Assembly (NCBI GenBank): GCA_023630585.1
Contig: CM042539.1
Location: 23,754,755 to 23,818,754, forward strand
Source of the DNA: Cranoglanis bouderius
Lineage: Eukaryota > Chordata > Actinopteri > Siluriformes > Cranoglanididae
Reading direction: 5' to 3'
Length of the DNA stretch: 64,000 nt
This document shows positions 37,901 to 44,580 of this stretch, piece by piece. The notes beneath the pieces are model-generated. The model made no database searches, was not told the origin of the DNA, and was given only the letters and a program-made list of their open reading frames with translations. Positions within the stretch are counted from its first letter, which is position 1, and every line of letters starts with the position of its first letter. The translations under genes and the position numbers were made by a program.

Positions 37901-38841
37901 AATCCCAATTTGAGAAACATTCCCCAATGTGAACAGAGATTTCTCAATATGAACAGGAATGTCCAAGTGTGAACTGAAAAACAGAAACATCCCTATTTAA
38001 GCTGAAATATCTCAATGTGAACAGAAATATCCCAATATAAGTTAACTTATCCCAATAATAGTAGAGATGCTTCAGCATTTGGCTGAAACATACCAACATA
38101 AACTGAAGCATTCAAGTGTGAACAGAAAAAACCCAATATGAACTAAAATGTCTCAATTTGAACAAAATTCCCCCAATGTGAACAGAGATTTCTCAGTATG
38201 AACAGAAATGCCCAAGTGTGAACTGAAAAACAGAAACATCCCTATTTAAACTGAAATATCTCAGTGTGAACAGAAATATCCCAATATAAGTAGAGATGCT
38301 TCAGCATTTGGCTGAAACATACCAACATAAACTGAAGTATTCAAGTGTGAACAGAAAAATCCCAATATGAGCTAAAATGTCTAAATTTGAGAAACATTCT
38401 GCCAATGTGAACAGAGATTTGCTAATAAAGTAAAAAAGAAACGTTCAAGTGTGAACAGGAATAAAGAAACATCCCAATTTGAGCTGAATGATCTCAGTGT
38501 TATTTGACACAAGTTCACTTTACCTGAATGTGCCGTGTTTTTTGATCGGACCTCTCACTTTCTCCTCCTCCTCTTTTTGAAAGAAACCCACTCACTACAA
38601 AACTGTCCCCTAAAAAAACCGAGTTAAATCATTAAATTATTCTCATTATCATCCATAACACGTGGTAAAAATGTCCAAAGTTATACACATTAGACTTACC
38701 TTCAGGGTTTTCTCTCCGTTTGCAGGCTGTGAGAGACGGTGTGAGAGTTATTGGGGTGTTATTTATTAACACTGTATTTAAAAATAAATAAATACATACA
38801 GGCTGAATTAGCTCACCGTGCTTGGACTGAAGTTTACCCAT
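5381..38841 (-). CDS. nkd2: Naked cuticle homolog 2, whole coding span (10 coding exons)
   Basis: Exons, 5' to 3' on the minus strand: 38841-38817, 38726-38700, 38609-38524, 10505-10445, 10012-9903, 9512-9417, 8551-8398, 8205-8121, 6297-6194, 5856-5381. All nine junctions are GT-AG and in frame, giving 407 aa (human NKD2 about 451). The protein begins MGKLQSKH, the Nkd N-myristoylation signal. A single EF-hand loop, DFDNSGKVTKED, lies at residues 125-136 and is followed by DMSSLMHTIYDVVDASVN. A conserved block YCVDENTERRNHYLDLAG is near residues 223-240, and the tail is His-rich. Nkd proteins bind Dishevelled through the EF-hand region and dampen canonical Wnt signalling at membranes; mammalian NKD2 also escorts TGF-alpha vesicles. 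nkd2 rather than nkd1 is chosen because trip13 and brd9 are adjacent, as in human. Fish can have two nkd2 copies; which one this is cannot be told. Confidence 0.93.
6194..6297 (-). CDS. nkd2: nkd2 exon 9
   Basis: It encodes DSLERTHYCVDENTERR then NHYLDLAGIENYTSRFE (residues 216-249), almost identical to human NKD2. The acceptor is TTTTTTCAG and the donor A|GTGAGT; phases 2 in and 1 out fit both neighbours. Confidence 0.95.
7275..7400 (+). repeat. 3' fragment of Tc1-type MITE
   Basis: It shares GTTTGCACAGTACTGTA and the preceding block (TCTTTGCTCTACAGCATTTC) with the full element at 27,051-27,602. It lies in nkd2 intron 8, which otherwise shows nothing recognisable. Confidence 0.65.
8121..8205 (-). 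CDS. nkd2: nkd2 exon 8
   Basis: It encodes RDWSCSRMDATQQEEVRGGD and KRHSTHM (residues 188-214), a variable linker in the family. Acceptor CATCTCAG, donor AG|GTCAGA. Identified mainly because phases 1 in and 2 out join exons 7 and 9 exactly. Confidence 0.85.
8398..8551 (-). CDS. nkd2: nkd2 exon 7 (second half of EF-hand region)
   Basis: It encodes DMSSLMHTIYDVVDASVNQS, then CHSKSKTLRVKLTVTPEPSP and a basic stretch (residues 136-186). It supplies the last EF-loop residue and the exiting helix. Acceptor CCCTCAG, donor ACAG|GTACAC. Confidence 0.95.
8671..9350 (+). repeat. Dispersed repeat family R1, near full copy
   Basis: Nearly fills nkd2 intron 6. Landmarks shared by the family are a left segment with AAAATAATCAACA, a middle block with GACACTGGAGACTCCTTCC, and a right end reading AATCAGATTCGAG then ATTCAACAGC and CTGTGGT. 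No coding capacity. Homologous copies: 13.7, 15.0, 15.7, 17.4, 27.6, 29.0, 36.5 and 40.5 kb. Confidence 0.75.
9417..9512 (-). CDS. nkd2: nkd2 exon 6 (EF-hand)
   Basis: It encodes ELECDVSVEDDNRQEW and VFTLYDFDNSGKVTKE (residues 104-135), the Dishevelled-binding EF-hand core. Both boundaries fall between codons: TAACAG acceptor, GAG|GTGAGA donor. Confidence 0.96.
9903..10012 (-). CDS. nkd2: nkd2 exon 5
   Basis: It encodes VLPPEKAEGCESFVHFVN followed by an acidic/basic stretch ending KARKRISLN (residues 68-103). The VLPPEKAE block is conserved in Nkd proteins. The acceptor is TGTGTGTAG, made of a TG microsatellite; the donor is AAT|GTAAGA. An internal GTGAGG at 9955 looks like a donor, but using it would put exon 6 out of frame. 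Confidence 0.92.
10013..10069. repeat. (AC)n microsatellite abutting nkd2 exon 5 acceptor
   Basis: AC dinucleotides with one AT interruption; read on the minus strand as TG repeats, they run directly into the splice acceptor. Confidence 0.93.
10140..10335. repeat. Fragment of GGGCTGGGCGATAT-type MITE
   Basis: TCTGCGCAATATAACAACA and the ATTATGATAAAT segment resemble ends of non-autonomous hAT-like elements common in fish; similar ends occur at about 15,961, 30,640, 33,165 and 45,600. Boundaries uncertain. Confidence 0.4.
10445..10505 (-). CDS. nkd2: nkd2 exon 4
   Basis: It encodes DLDNSEFKDGQFRDHQCPLE (residues 47-66), matching the human segment ending GPFREDQCPLQ. Acceptor CTCTCTAG, donor GAGG|GTATGT. 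It starts in phase 0 and ends in phase 1, exactly bridging exons 3 and 5 across the 28 kb intron. Confidence 0.9.
11428..11692 (+). repeat. tRNA-derived SINE, tail type 2
   Basis: The head contains a degenerate A box and a B box (GGGTTCAAGCCCC), then GCTGCCACTGTTGGGCCC as in the other SINEs here. The tail differs: it ends GAATTTCACTGTGCTGTAAT and TGTGACAAATAAAGGC before a TTC run. Confidence 0.75.
12748..12777. repeat. (AC)n microsatellite
   Basis: About fifteen uninterrupted CA units. Confidence 0.9.
13085..13695. repeat. Purine-rich (GA) tract
   Basis: The plus strand is strongly biased to A and G for about 600 bases with two breaks, including GAGAGAGAAAAAAAGAATGG-type sequence. Phe/Leu-rich minus-strand frames here are a by-product of composition. 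Confidence 0.6.
13695..14125 (+). repeat. Dispersed repeat family R1, partial copy
   Basis: Contains AGCGCTGACACTGG, ACTCCTTCCAAAAATGC and the right end GACCAATCAGATTTGAG with AGCGCTGTGGTAT. A SINE begins immediately after it. Confidence 0.75.
14128..14310 (+). repeat. tRNA-derived SINE, tail type 1
   Basis: Internal Pol III A box (TGGTAGCTCAGTGG) and B box (GGTTGTAAGTTCAAATCCC) are followed by GCTGCCACCGTTGGGCCC and the tail GGGTGTCTGCCAAATGCCG. Same family as copies at 15,470 (minus) and 63,187 (plus). Not a tRNA gene: there is no cloverleaf and there are multiple diverged copies. Confidence 0.88.
14985..15210 (+). repeat. Dispersed repeat family R1, 3' half
   Basis: Carries GACACTGGAGACTCCTTCC, CAGCTGCTGTTATAGAAAAT and a diverged right end, CACTGCTGTAGTATAA. 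Confidence 0.75.
15470..15653 (-). repeat. tRNA-derived SINE, tail type 1
   Basis: Reverse complement of the 14,128 SINE: GGCATTTGGCAGAAGCCC at one end, GGGATTTGAACTAACGACC (B box region) and TGAGCTACCACT (A box region) at the other. Confidence 0.87.
15700..15965 (-). repeat. Dispersed repeat family R1, 5' half, inverted
   Basis: On the minus strand it reads ACATTTAATGTTGTGGAAAG and TATAAACAGTTGTTCCC, aligning to 40,860-40,950 of the larger copy. Confidence 0.65.
16083..16265 (+). repeat. Interspersed retroelement fragment (GCATGTTCTCC family)
   Basis: B-box-like GGGGTTCGATTCCTGCC, then GCATGTTCTCCCTATGC, CCGGTTTCCTCCTCCAGTCC and GCACTGTAGGCTGATTG. This family is ubiquitous in fish. Other pieces here: 19.6, 23.6, 25.8, 32.2, 44.5 and 60.0 kb. 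Confidence 0.7.
16316..16472 (+). repeat. 3' fragment of Tc1-type MITE
   Basis: Ends GTTTGCACAGTACTGTA, homologous to the right end of the 27,051 element. Confidence 0.65.
16679..16737. repeat. (AC)n microsatellite
   Basis: About 29 CA units without interruption. Confidence 0.95.
17440..17580 (+). repeat. Dispersed repeat family R1, 5' fragment
   Basis: Contains GTAGGAAAATAACCAATGC, TTATTCCTCTTATACCACAG and CAATTTATTAACAATT, the left-end landmarks of the family. Confidence 0.55.
18405..18770. repeat. Tandem minisatellite, unit about 28 bp, about 13 copies
   Basis: Head-to-tail copies of a unit like GTAGTTTTCAGGGGTCGTTT plus CAGAAAAGT. Central copies are nearly identical; edge copies at about 18,405 and 18,720-18,770 are diverged, as expected from unequal exchange. 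Confidence 0.92.
19640..19985 (+). repeat. Interspersed retroelement (GCATGTTCTCC family), long copy
   Basis: Starts near GCCGCCTCACAGCTCCAGAG with a B-box-like GTGTTTGATCC. It runs through GGACTGGCGTCCCATTCAGG and GCTCCAGGTCCACCGTGACC to AGGATAAAGTGCTTACTAAA. Confidence 0.75.
20169..21375. mobile_element. hAT element with transposase C-terminal remnant
   Basis: The termini TAGAGATGCACCGAT and ATCAGTGCATCTCTA are inverted repeats. Flanks GTAATAAT (20161-20168) and ATAATAAT (21376-21383) match at 7 of 8 bases, fitting the 8-bp hAT target duplication. On the minus strand at about 20,960-21,072 the frame reads MFSLAGHVIDERRNRLSGDK followed by AEMLLFVKKNLPL, the hAT C-terminal dimerisation motif. 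The rest of the transposase is missing, so it is a deletion derivative of about 1.2 kb. Confidence 0.88.
23030..23295 (+). repeat. tRNA-derived SINE, tail type 3
   Basis: A box GTGGCTCAGGTGGTAGAG, B box GGCAGTTCGATCCCC, then CTTGGGCAAGACATTGAACC and the tail TGTGTAAAGCGCTTCG with GGCGCTATATGAGTGCAG. A distinct family from the 14-15 kb SINEs. Confidence 0.85.
23640..23720 (-). repeat. Retroelement fragment (GCATGTTCTCC family)
   Basis: Inverted piece with GACACCCTGGACGGGGTACC and CCATCACAGGGCAC. Confidence 0.6.
24683..24701. repeat. (G)19 homopolymer
   Basis: Nineteen consecutive G; on the minus strand, C. A likely site of sequencing or assembly length error. Confidence 0.95.
25780..25832 (+). 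repeat. Retroelement 3' end (GCATGTTCTCC family)
   Basis: GTAACCCTGACCAGGCATTT, then ACTAAAGATGAATGAATGA, the tail seen at 19.9 and 60.2 kb. Confidence 0.55.
26507..26557. repeat. (TG)n/(TA)n microsatellite
   Basis: TG repeat with one TTTG interruption followed by four TA units. Confidence 0.9.
27051..27602. mobile_element. Tc1/mariner-type MITE, about 550 bp
   Basis: The inverted ends are CAGTATTGTGCAAAAG, then TTTTAGGCAC on the left and GCCTAAAACTTTTGCAC with AGTACTG on the right. The right end is followed by TA. Interior is non-coding, though minus-strand fragments such as RRTVAGSARCSIKLTSSFP hint at transposase decay. Partial copies at 7.3 and 16.3 kb. Confidence 0.75.
27640..28290 (+). 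repeat. Dispersed repeat family R1, near full copy
   Basis: Landmarks in order: AAATAATCAGTGATGGG, TTTTATTCCTCTTACACC, CAGTCATTCCTTCACCAGCC, AAACTGGAGACTTATTCC and CTGACCAATCAGAATCAAG. It begins about 40 bases after the MITE ending at 27,602. Confidence 0.75.
28975..29440 (-). repeat. Dispersed repeat family R1, inverted copy
   Basis: The plus strand carries GGAAGGAGTCTCCAGTGTCA at 29,141-29,160, the reverse complement of the family core, preceded by TTTCTATAGTAACAAC and followed by GGACATTCCGCAATGTTAAA. Confidence 0.7.
30028..30067. repeat. (GT)n microsatellite
   Basis: About twenty uninterrupted GT units. Confidence 0.95.
30640..30738. repeat. End fragment of GGGCTGGGCGATAT-type MITE
   Basis: Includes TGATATTATATCGTCATATC followed by GCCCGGCCCTACT, a diagnostic terminus shared with about 45,640-45,676. 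Confidence 0.55.
31222..31922. repeat. Probable non-autonomous DNA transposon, about 700 bp
   Basis: The left end TTAGGGCATTTTTACAC and right end CTGAAAACGCCCTTAG are imperfect inverted repeats of a fish repeat whose ends read roughly GGGCGTTTTCACACC. The interior contains GGTTCGG and GAACCGAGCC motifs in opposition. No transposase; no target duplication found. Confidence 0.5.
32235..32410 (-). repeat. Retroelement fragment (GCATGTTCTCC family), inverted
   Basis: ATACACCCTGGACGTCCATT, GGCATGTTTGGGAGGTTGGA, GGAAACTAGAGAACCC and GACATGGGAAGAACATCC are the reverse complement of the family consensus. Confidence 0.7.
33449..33562. repeat. (GT)n and (TC)n microsatellites
   Basis: GT repeat at 33,449-33,484 and TC repeat at about 33,535-33,562. 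Confidence 0.93.
34385..34980. repeat. 600-bp CT-rich polypyrimidine tract
   Basis: Imperfect TCTCTCTGTCTCTTTCTGTC repeats with almost no purine other than scattered G and A, ending in a pure (TC)n run at about 34,936-34,976. Overlapping Leu/Ser-rich open frames in two phases arise from composition, not coding. Confidence 0.92.
35220..35545. repeat. Tc1-like non-autonomous fragment
   Basis: GTGTTGCACCACCATGAGCC, CAGAACAGCTTTAATGC, GGCATCGATTCTTCAAGTCT and ATGGTGGTGGAGAG belong to a common fish Tc1-derived repeat. Right boundary not resolved. Confidence 0.6.
36079..36107. repeat. (CA)n microsatellite
   Basis: About fourteen CA units. Confidence 0.9.
36495..36605 (+). repeat. Dispersed repeat family R1, rearranged fragment
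   Basis: CATGCTGTTATAAGAAATTA joins directly to a TCTATAACACCACAGC segment that precedes TTTTATTCC, so right and left family landmarks are fused. Confidence 0.45.
36665..38500. repeat. 1.8-kb degenerate minisatellite with higher-order structure
   Basis: About 90 degenerate units of roughly 20 bases built on AACAGAAATATCCCAATATG. A longer marker, GGCTGAAACATACCAA, recurs with variation at about 36,748, 37,029, 37,440, 37,709, 38,078 and 38,307, so units are arranged in blocks of about 230-410 bases. The array ends about 25 bases from the nkd2 exon 3 donor. Confidence 0.9.
38524..38609 (-). CDS. nkd2: nkd2 exon 3
   Basis: It encodes DSFVVSGFLSKRGGGESERS and DQKTRHIQ (residues 19-46). DSFVV follows ENPEG as in other Nkd proteins. 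Acceptor TTTTTTTAG, donor CAG|GTAAAG. The donor is followed after about 24 bases by a long minisatellite. Confidence 0.92.
38700..38726 (-). CDS. nkd2: nkd2 exon 2 (27-base micro-exon)
   Basis: It encodes CKRRENPE (residues 10-17) plus split codons at both sides. Acceptor GAGAGTTATTGGG... region ending CTCACAG, donor GAAG|GTAAGT. Confidence 0.9.
38817..38841 (-). CDS. nkd2: nkd2 exon 1, coding part
   Basis: It encodes MGKLQSKH and the first base of codon 9; the donor is CACG|GTGAGC. The start was chosen because MGKLQSK is the conserved Nkd N-terminus with Gly2 available for myristoylation, and the context GAAATGG is favourable. An in-frame ATG at 38928 would add 29 residues. Confidence 0.93.
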
Positions 38842-39289
38842 TTCTTTCAAATAAAATATTTCACTGACTCCTGTTAAGTAGTAATCCTCGAGTCTTTCCG
38901 CTTTAGGATGTTTCACATTATGTTCCACGGACCAAAAAAAACATTCATTAAAAACTCCAATGTTTATCCAAAGACGTATTCGAAGCTTGAGGACATTTTA
39001 ATTCATTTATTTCATGTAAGAAATATAACTTATACAAAGAGCTACATCAACGAATACATATCAACTCCGCTCCGACGCTCCTTCGTCGCTCCAAATGCCC
39101 GAGAAACTTCACTGCAACCTGCGGACGCTGAAACTGAACGGTTGAATGCTATATAATCACTAATTTTAGAAAAAAAAAAAAAGTACACTACATAGGGAGC
39201 ACGTGCCGCTATTTCTCTGCTCAAAGTAGTGCACATGTATGAGATGTAAGGCGTTATTTAGAGCGCGTCCTCTGATCTCCGCAGCCCAA

Positions 39290-39340
39290 CAACCCCGCCC
39301 CCAACATAGCCAAACCATCAATGGTGTCCCATTGGCTGAA
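39290..39340 (-). promoter_or_regulatory. Candidate nkd2 promoter: GC box and CCAAT box
   Basis: A GC box (CCCCGCCCCC) lies at 39293-39302 and ATTGGCT at 39331-39337 reads as a CCAAT box on the minus strand. The surrounding 39,250-39,400 is much richer in GC and CpG than flanking sequence and sits about 450 bases upstream of the nkd2 start codon. The transcription start is not determined. Confidence 0.45.
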
Positions 39341-39769
39341 GCAAGAGCGAGCGCGAAGGCACGCAGAACAGAACCCCCCCGCGGCGTCTCACGCGCTTTC
39401 CATCCGATAAAAAAATAGTTTAACGGTTTTTTTGGGAGATACGCTGAAAACGCTCATTATCTGATTTCTGTCTAAGATCTGGAAAAAGAAAGGATTGTTT
39501 AATTGTTTTAAAATAGATATTTTTAGAATTACACAGGTGTTTTTGATTCCAAAAAAACGTCTTTTAACGTCTTAATTTTTAAAAAGTAAGAAATACCCGG
39601 ATGTAGCCTTCACATCACGGTACTAGTAAACATGGCTGAAATAACTGTTAAACAAAAAATTACTTTGTTAACTTTCTTTTCTTTTAATCTTCGTTAACAA
39701 AAAACAAACAAACAAACAAAAAGATATTTATCCTAATAGTTACCATAATTTGACATATAGATCCCCTTG

Positions 39770-39985
39770 GGGGGGATCTAAACATAATTTGTAATGGTTT
39801 TAATGGTTATAATGGGAATTGTATTGGCTTTAATGGAATCTGTAATGGTCCCTGTGGGTCTCTACTGGTAATTTGTTGTCTTCTATTGGTGGCATGTTAT
39901 GTCTAGTGGATACCATTAAGGACAAATAATGGTAATGGATTAATGGTTAGCTGATAGTTTGTAATGGTATTTGTAGTGGAAAACA
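39770..39985. repeat. Degenerate TAATGG-type tandem repeat
   Basis: GTAATGGTTTTAATGGTTAT and at least ten further TAATGG or ATTGG variants in 215 bases. Confidence 0.55.
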
Positions 39986-40539
39986 TTAGAATTTCTATGA
40001 TGGTTTCAGTTGGGTTTTTTCAGCAGTGATGTATTGAATGTAATATGGAATAAATACATGGATCACATTTTAGTGTATTCTGAGGCCAGATTCATATCTG
40101 ATGTAGCATTTTAATGACTAGCATTTAAAGACTAATGGCCATTTCAGGACTACAGAAGTGTAATAATTCATATGAGTAATCAGTATAAACTAAGTTAAAC
40201 CAATATAGCCTTTAAAAATCCAAACCCCAGTGAAATTTTCCACTTTGTGAAGCAGACAGTAAGAGTTTCTTGTTCCATTCTGGGTGTTACTTTTCATCTG
40301 TGGCATGACATGGAGGATACATTAAAACAGCCTGGAATTAACATTTAAACAGTTAAAACTTTGAAGGAACAGAAAGAAAAAAAAACTTTACTAGACAGTC
40401 AGGAACAGTTCTGCAAAATATTACATGTACATGACATGTTTGTTGTTTGATGTTTCCTTTAAATTTATACTGGACCTACAGGAATAATGCAGTTAACAAA
40501 TACATTTTTTTAAAAAAAACAAAAAAAAAAACACCACAG

Positions 40540-41335
40540 TTGTTGTTATAGGAAAATAATCAACAATATTCAATTCAATTCAGTTTTATATGTATAGCGC
40601 GTTTAACAATGGACATTGTCCCAAAGAACCTTTACAGAAATATATAAATTCAGGATATCGATTTTAAATGTATGAATTTATCCCTAATGAGCAAGCCAGA
40701 GGCGATAGTAGGCTAGTATGATGCCATTACTACCTCGAAGTTGTTTACTCTCCAAATAACAGTAAATGTTTTATTCCTCTTATTCCACAACAATTTGAAT
40801 ATGATTATAACTTTTAGTTTATCAATTAGCCATACATACTTTTAACCATTTGTAGTTACATATAATGTTGTGGAACGTCTGTGAGACAAGTTCGTTCCTG
40901 TTATCGCTTGTTATAGCAGCTATAAACAGTTGTTCTCTCACCAGATTTTTCTCAAAGTTAATAAGACAAAATAAGCAGCTTGTCAGGTTGCTGAGACAGT
41001 TCTCTGTTCTGAAGACTCTTACTGACTGTTACCAAAGCGCTGACACTGGTGACTCCTTCCATAAAATATTAAATAAATGTCTCATTACAGACAGCTTCAC
41101 TATATCAAATATTATATGTAAAAACACGCTTTTTAATCTGTCTGTTACTAGTTTCAGATTATGTGGAGTGTCCCTGTGTAAATCGTTATTCTAGAAATGA
41201 TACCATATTAGAACATTAACATAAACCTGTGATTTGAGTTACAGACAGCGCTACTGTTTGAGCTGCTGTTAGAGAAAATTAATCAATACCTTCTGAGCAA
41301 TCAGATTAGAGAATTCAACAGCACCATGGTATAAG
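40540..41335 (+). repeat. Dispersed repeat family R1, longest copy, with nested insertion
   Basis: Left end TTGTTATAGGAAAATAATC and right end AGCAATCAGATTAGAG with CACCATGGTATAA. The core CTGACACTGGTGACTCCTTC is at about 41,040. A different repeat interrupts the left part at about 40,567-40,735. Confidence 0.78.
40567..40735 (+). repeat. SINE-like repeat nested in R1 copy
   Basis: ATTCAATTCAGTTTTATATG, GCGCGTTTAACAATGGAC, CTTTACAGAAATATAT and CTAATGAGCAAGCCAGAGGC belong to a short dispersed fish repeat that inserts at CAATTCAATT motifs. Confidence 0.7.
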
Positions 41336-44300
41336 GAAAGATTATAGACACTTATTTAGTACTGTATAAAACTTCATACCTGAAGAAAAAAAAATCACAC
41401 ATCTGGCTTAAAAATGTTTGGCTCAGTAACAGTTGAAAATATAAGAGAATAAGTCTAAAAAACAAACAACAAAAAACAAATATGCAGATAGTTTCAGAAC
41501 TATGTATATTACCATCCAAGTCACTTCTAACATGTAACTTCACCTTTAAACTTTTGGCCAAAATCCTAATTCTTAATTCTGATATCTGAAGATATGTTCA
41601 GGGAAGAATGTGATTTTGGCTTTATGACAGCCGTCGCAACTGTTTTTAATGTTCTTTTGAACATTTTTACAGATAAACATGTCATACACGTCTGTTTGAC
41701 AAAGTTGATGATTTAGGCCAGTTTATCAGTCCCTCCAAGACTTTGCGATTTTGCGATCGCAGAAATGAACGCAAAATCAAGCAAACTCCACAATATTCGA
41801 AGGAGCTTGCAATTTTTCAAAATCACTGCAGATTTGGGCCAAGACACGTCACGTGACGTCATCGCAACACGTATTCAGCCAAAGCCGTTTTCGATTCACA
41901 TGCGTCGAACATGAGTACAGCTAAACGGTCTCATTTACCAACAAACATCACTGTGAAAGGCCGTGCAAAACAATTTTGTGCAATTGCAATTTCACCAATT
42001 CAAGAAAATTAAAAAATTCAATTTCGCCAATTCAAAAAAAGCACAAAAATGTTGCATCACATTTTGAATAAAGTCACAGAAAAAAATCAAGATCGTTGGG
42101 TGTAACAATCACAAAAAACTCTGCGATGTGCGTACTGATTTATACAGTACTAAACTTAGTATATAGTTTTCCCATACATCTTAGTTACTTTAGCTTTTTA
42201 GTTCCTAGGAAAACTAAGAAAATCAAACATCTAACTCCAAACCTGTCTAGGCTGATTGACTATATTTGGGGTTTAGGGGAACAGGTACATTTCAGCTTTG
42301 GCTGAACTATTATATTCTTGCATTATTCTTACTGGTATTATTTCTGCAGAATTCTCACTAGACAGTAAAGTAAAAAATAATAATAATAAATAAATAAATG
42401 CAAAAAAGAAAGGATCTCTTTATTGTTATTACCACAAATTATTTTCCGGCTCATGCATATTCTTCACTTGCTAGAATCAATCCTCTTCTCATCTGTTTTT
42501 TGCACAATCTTTGTTTCCCACCCGACTGTAAACCGCCTGTCCCTGTCTGTGTGGTCAATGTGGCCAGCCATAATGACATATCCAGCTGTGGTTATGATGT
42601 TGCGGCTCCTCTGAGGTTACTACCCATCTGTCAGTGCTCTGATGTTGTGGATATTACACCACACTTACAGATTTCGCAGATGGAAGTGGGCCAGAAGGAG
42701 CAGACTGGGAGTCCGGACTCAGCTCTGAGGCAGATTAAGAGTGCAGGAATCAGAGGCGTGTCCACTCAGATTAAACCTCCTACTGTGATGTTTGTGCTCC
42801 TGATATAAACATTGTCCACTCAAATATAGGCAATTTATAGACATCCCTTTGTCAGACAAAAGCTTTTTTCAACCTCTACTCTAATCTCAATTTAACAAAC
42901 CTCAAGCACCAAAAGCCTGGCCTCAGCCCCTTGGCCACGTCCGCAAGTTCGCTAACCCGTCATTGTGTGCATCTCCATTGACAGGTAGATTGACGTTTCA
43001 CTGCTTGGGGCCATGTACCTGGGCAACGGTTGAGAAGACAAACATGATAGTGTTTGTTTTGTTTAAAACTTTGCTGGCAATTTTAATCCACAAGGGAATG
43101 TGATCAAACTTCTAACAATAATGACTCTAGCAGTTGCAGTTAAACAGCTGCCTGATAATTTGGGCGAAGTCAAGAGTGAAGAAACGCCTCTAGACATCTC
43201 AATTATGGGGTTATTCATCTCTCTGTCATTTTTGCTTTTCCCTCTGTTGAAGTGTTTTTATATGCTACAGGTATAGAGAAAGCCGACAGCAGTCATTATT
43301 TAAAATGCATTTTAACAAGGTTTAGGGACTGGGTGTATTATGCACTGCAGGTCTAGCAACATTAAAAAGACTGTAAGGAAATAAAAGTTTATATTTCCAG
43401 TAGCTGGCACGAGTGACTCATATGCTAGCTACTAATTAGTAATAACATTCTCTATTCTAGCCACTTCCCAGACTGTCCCAGAGCATGTGTATTTCTTAGA
43501 TAATCATTACTTGATAAAACAAATAAGAAGTTAATTCGTTGCATTTGGGACACAGCCATAATTAACAACATGGCATAGTTTTCAGAATCAGCTTTTCCAG
43601 AGGCATCAATGATAAAAGTGTAAATATGAAAAAGAAAAAAAGGTTGTATTTCTTTGATTTAATAAGGACTTGTCCTTACATGCCTTTATAACAAAATAAT
43701 TACACTTTTAACAGCACCTGCAGCAGGCATATAATACTGTAACTACATTCTACATATAATATAGGAAGTGAGACAACAAAGGATATCAACATTAAAAGAT
43801 CTGGAGGTTTTTGTGTTCATACTATCAAAGGAATTCAGCTCATGTTTAACATCGCACCTATGCAAAAGGTTCACTTGTTGAGTAGCTGATAGAATAAAGT
43901 ATTTTTTATGTGTATGGTGGATAAAAACGTGAATAAAAAGCAGTCTGTAGCACCAGCAGAATGTAAGATCTATCATAGCTTAGCCTGAATGTAAGTTGCC
44001 ACTATGTTCAAGTTTATCAACTATCGTTTTCAACAAGTGACAGTTTCAACACAGCCTTAAGTTTAAAATTCACACTGATCCCTTCGTAGGTGTAGGTACA
44101 CTCAACATAAATAAAACTACTCAGTGATTATGTTCAAAGGGAACAATGCTGCTATGTGCAGAGTAAAAACATTCATTTTGTTTTCTTTGCATTTTGTTAG
44201 GAGGATTTCTTCATGTAGAAATAATGTGAAAAATGTCCCGCTGTGTGACTACTAGTTACAACGTACCTTAATTGTCTGTGGTGCAAATTCTACAATGCAG

Positions 44301-44454
44301 TAGTTTTAAGGTTTCGACTTTAGACCCTGTCTTGAGATAGTACTTACATTCTGCTGGTGCAGCAAGCTGCTGTAGCTTACCACAACCATTGGGACACAAT
44401 TGGGTTTTTCTTCCTATAACATGCACTGACACTTTATATAGAAATGGATAGATT

Positions 44455-44580
44455 GGCACTCTGTCCAGGGTGTCCCCCCGCCTTGTGCCCCAAGTTCCCT
44501 GGGATTGGCTTCATCCTCCATGCGACCTTGTATAGGATAAGTGTCACAGAAAATGAATGAATGGATGGATTTCAATTTAG
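44455..44580 (+). repeat. Retroelement 3' fragment (GCATGTTCTCC family)
   Basis: CACTCTGTCCAGGGTGTCCC, CCTGGGATTGGCTTCATCC and the tail AATGAATGAATGGATGG. Confidence 0.7.

Larger units (their letters stand above)
10506..38523 (-). other. nkd2 intron 3 (28 kb)
   Basis: A 28 kb intron between the phase-0 exon 3 donor and exon 4 acceptor. No additional exon is needed to close the reading frame. It is filled with the repeats listed separately; stretches such as 21.4-23.0, 24.7-26.5, 28.3-28.9, 29.5-31.2 and 32.9-34.3 kb show only short simple repeats and no recognisable genes. Confidence 0.85.

Noticed and set aside
36896..37990. Repetitive Phe/Tyr-rich and Gln/Lys-rich frames resembling a repeat protein
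   Set aside because: They derive from the minisatellite unit; frames break at every indel between units.
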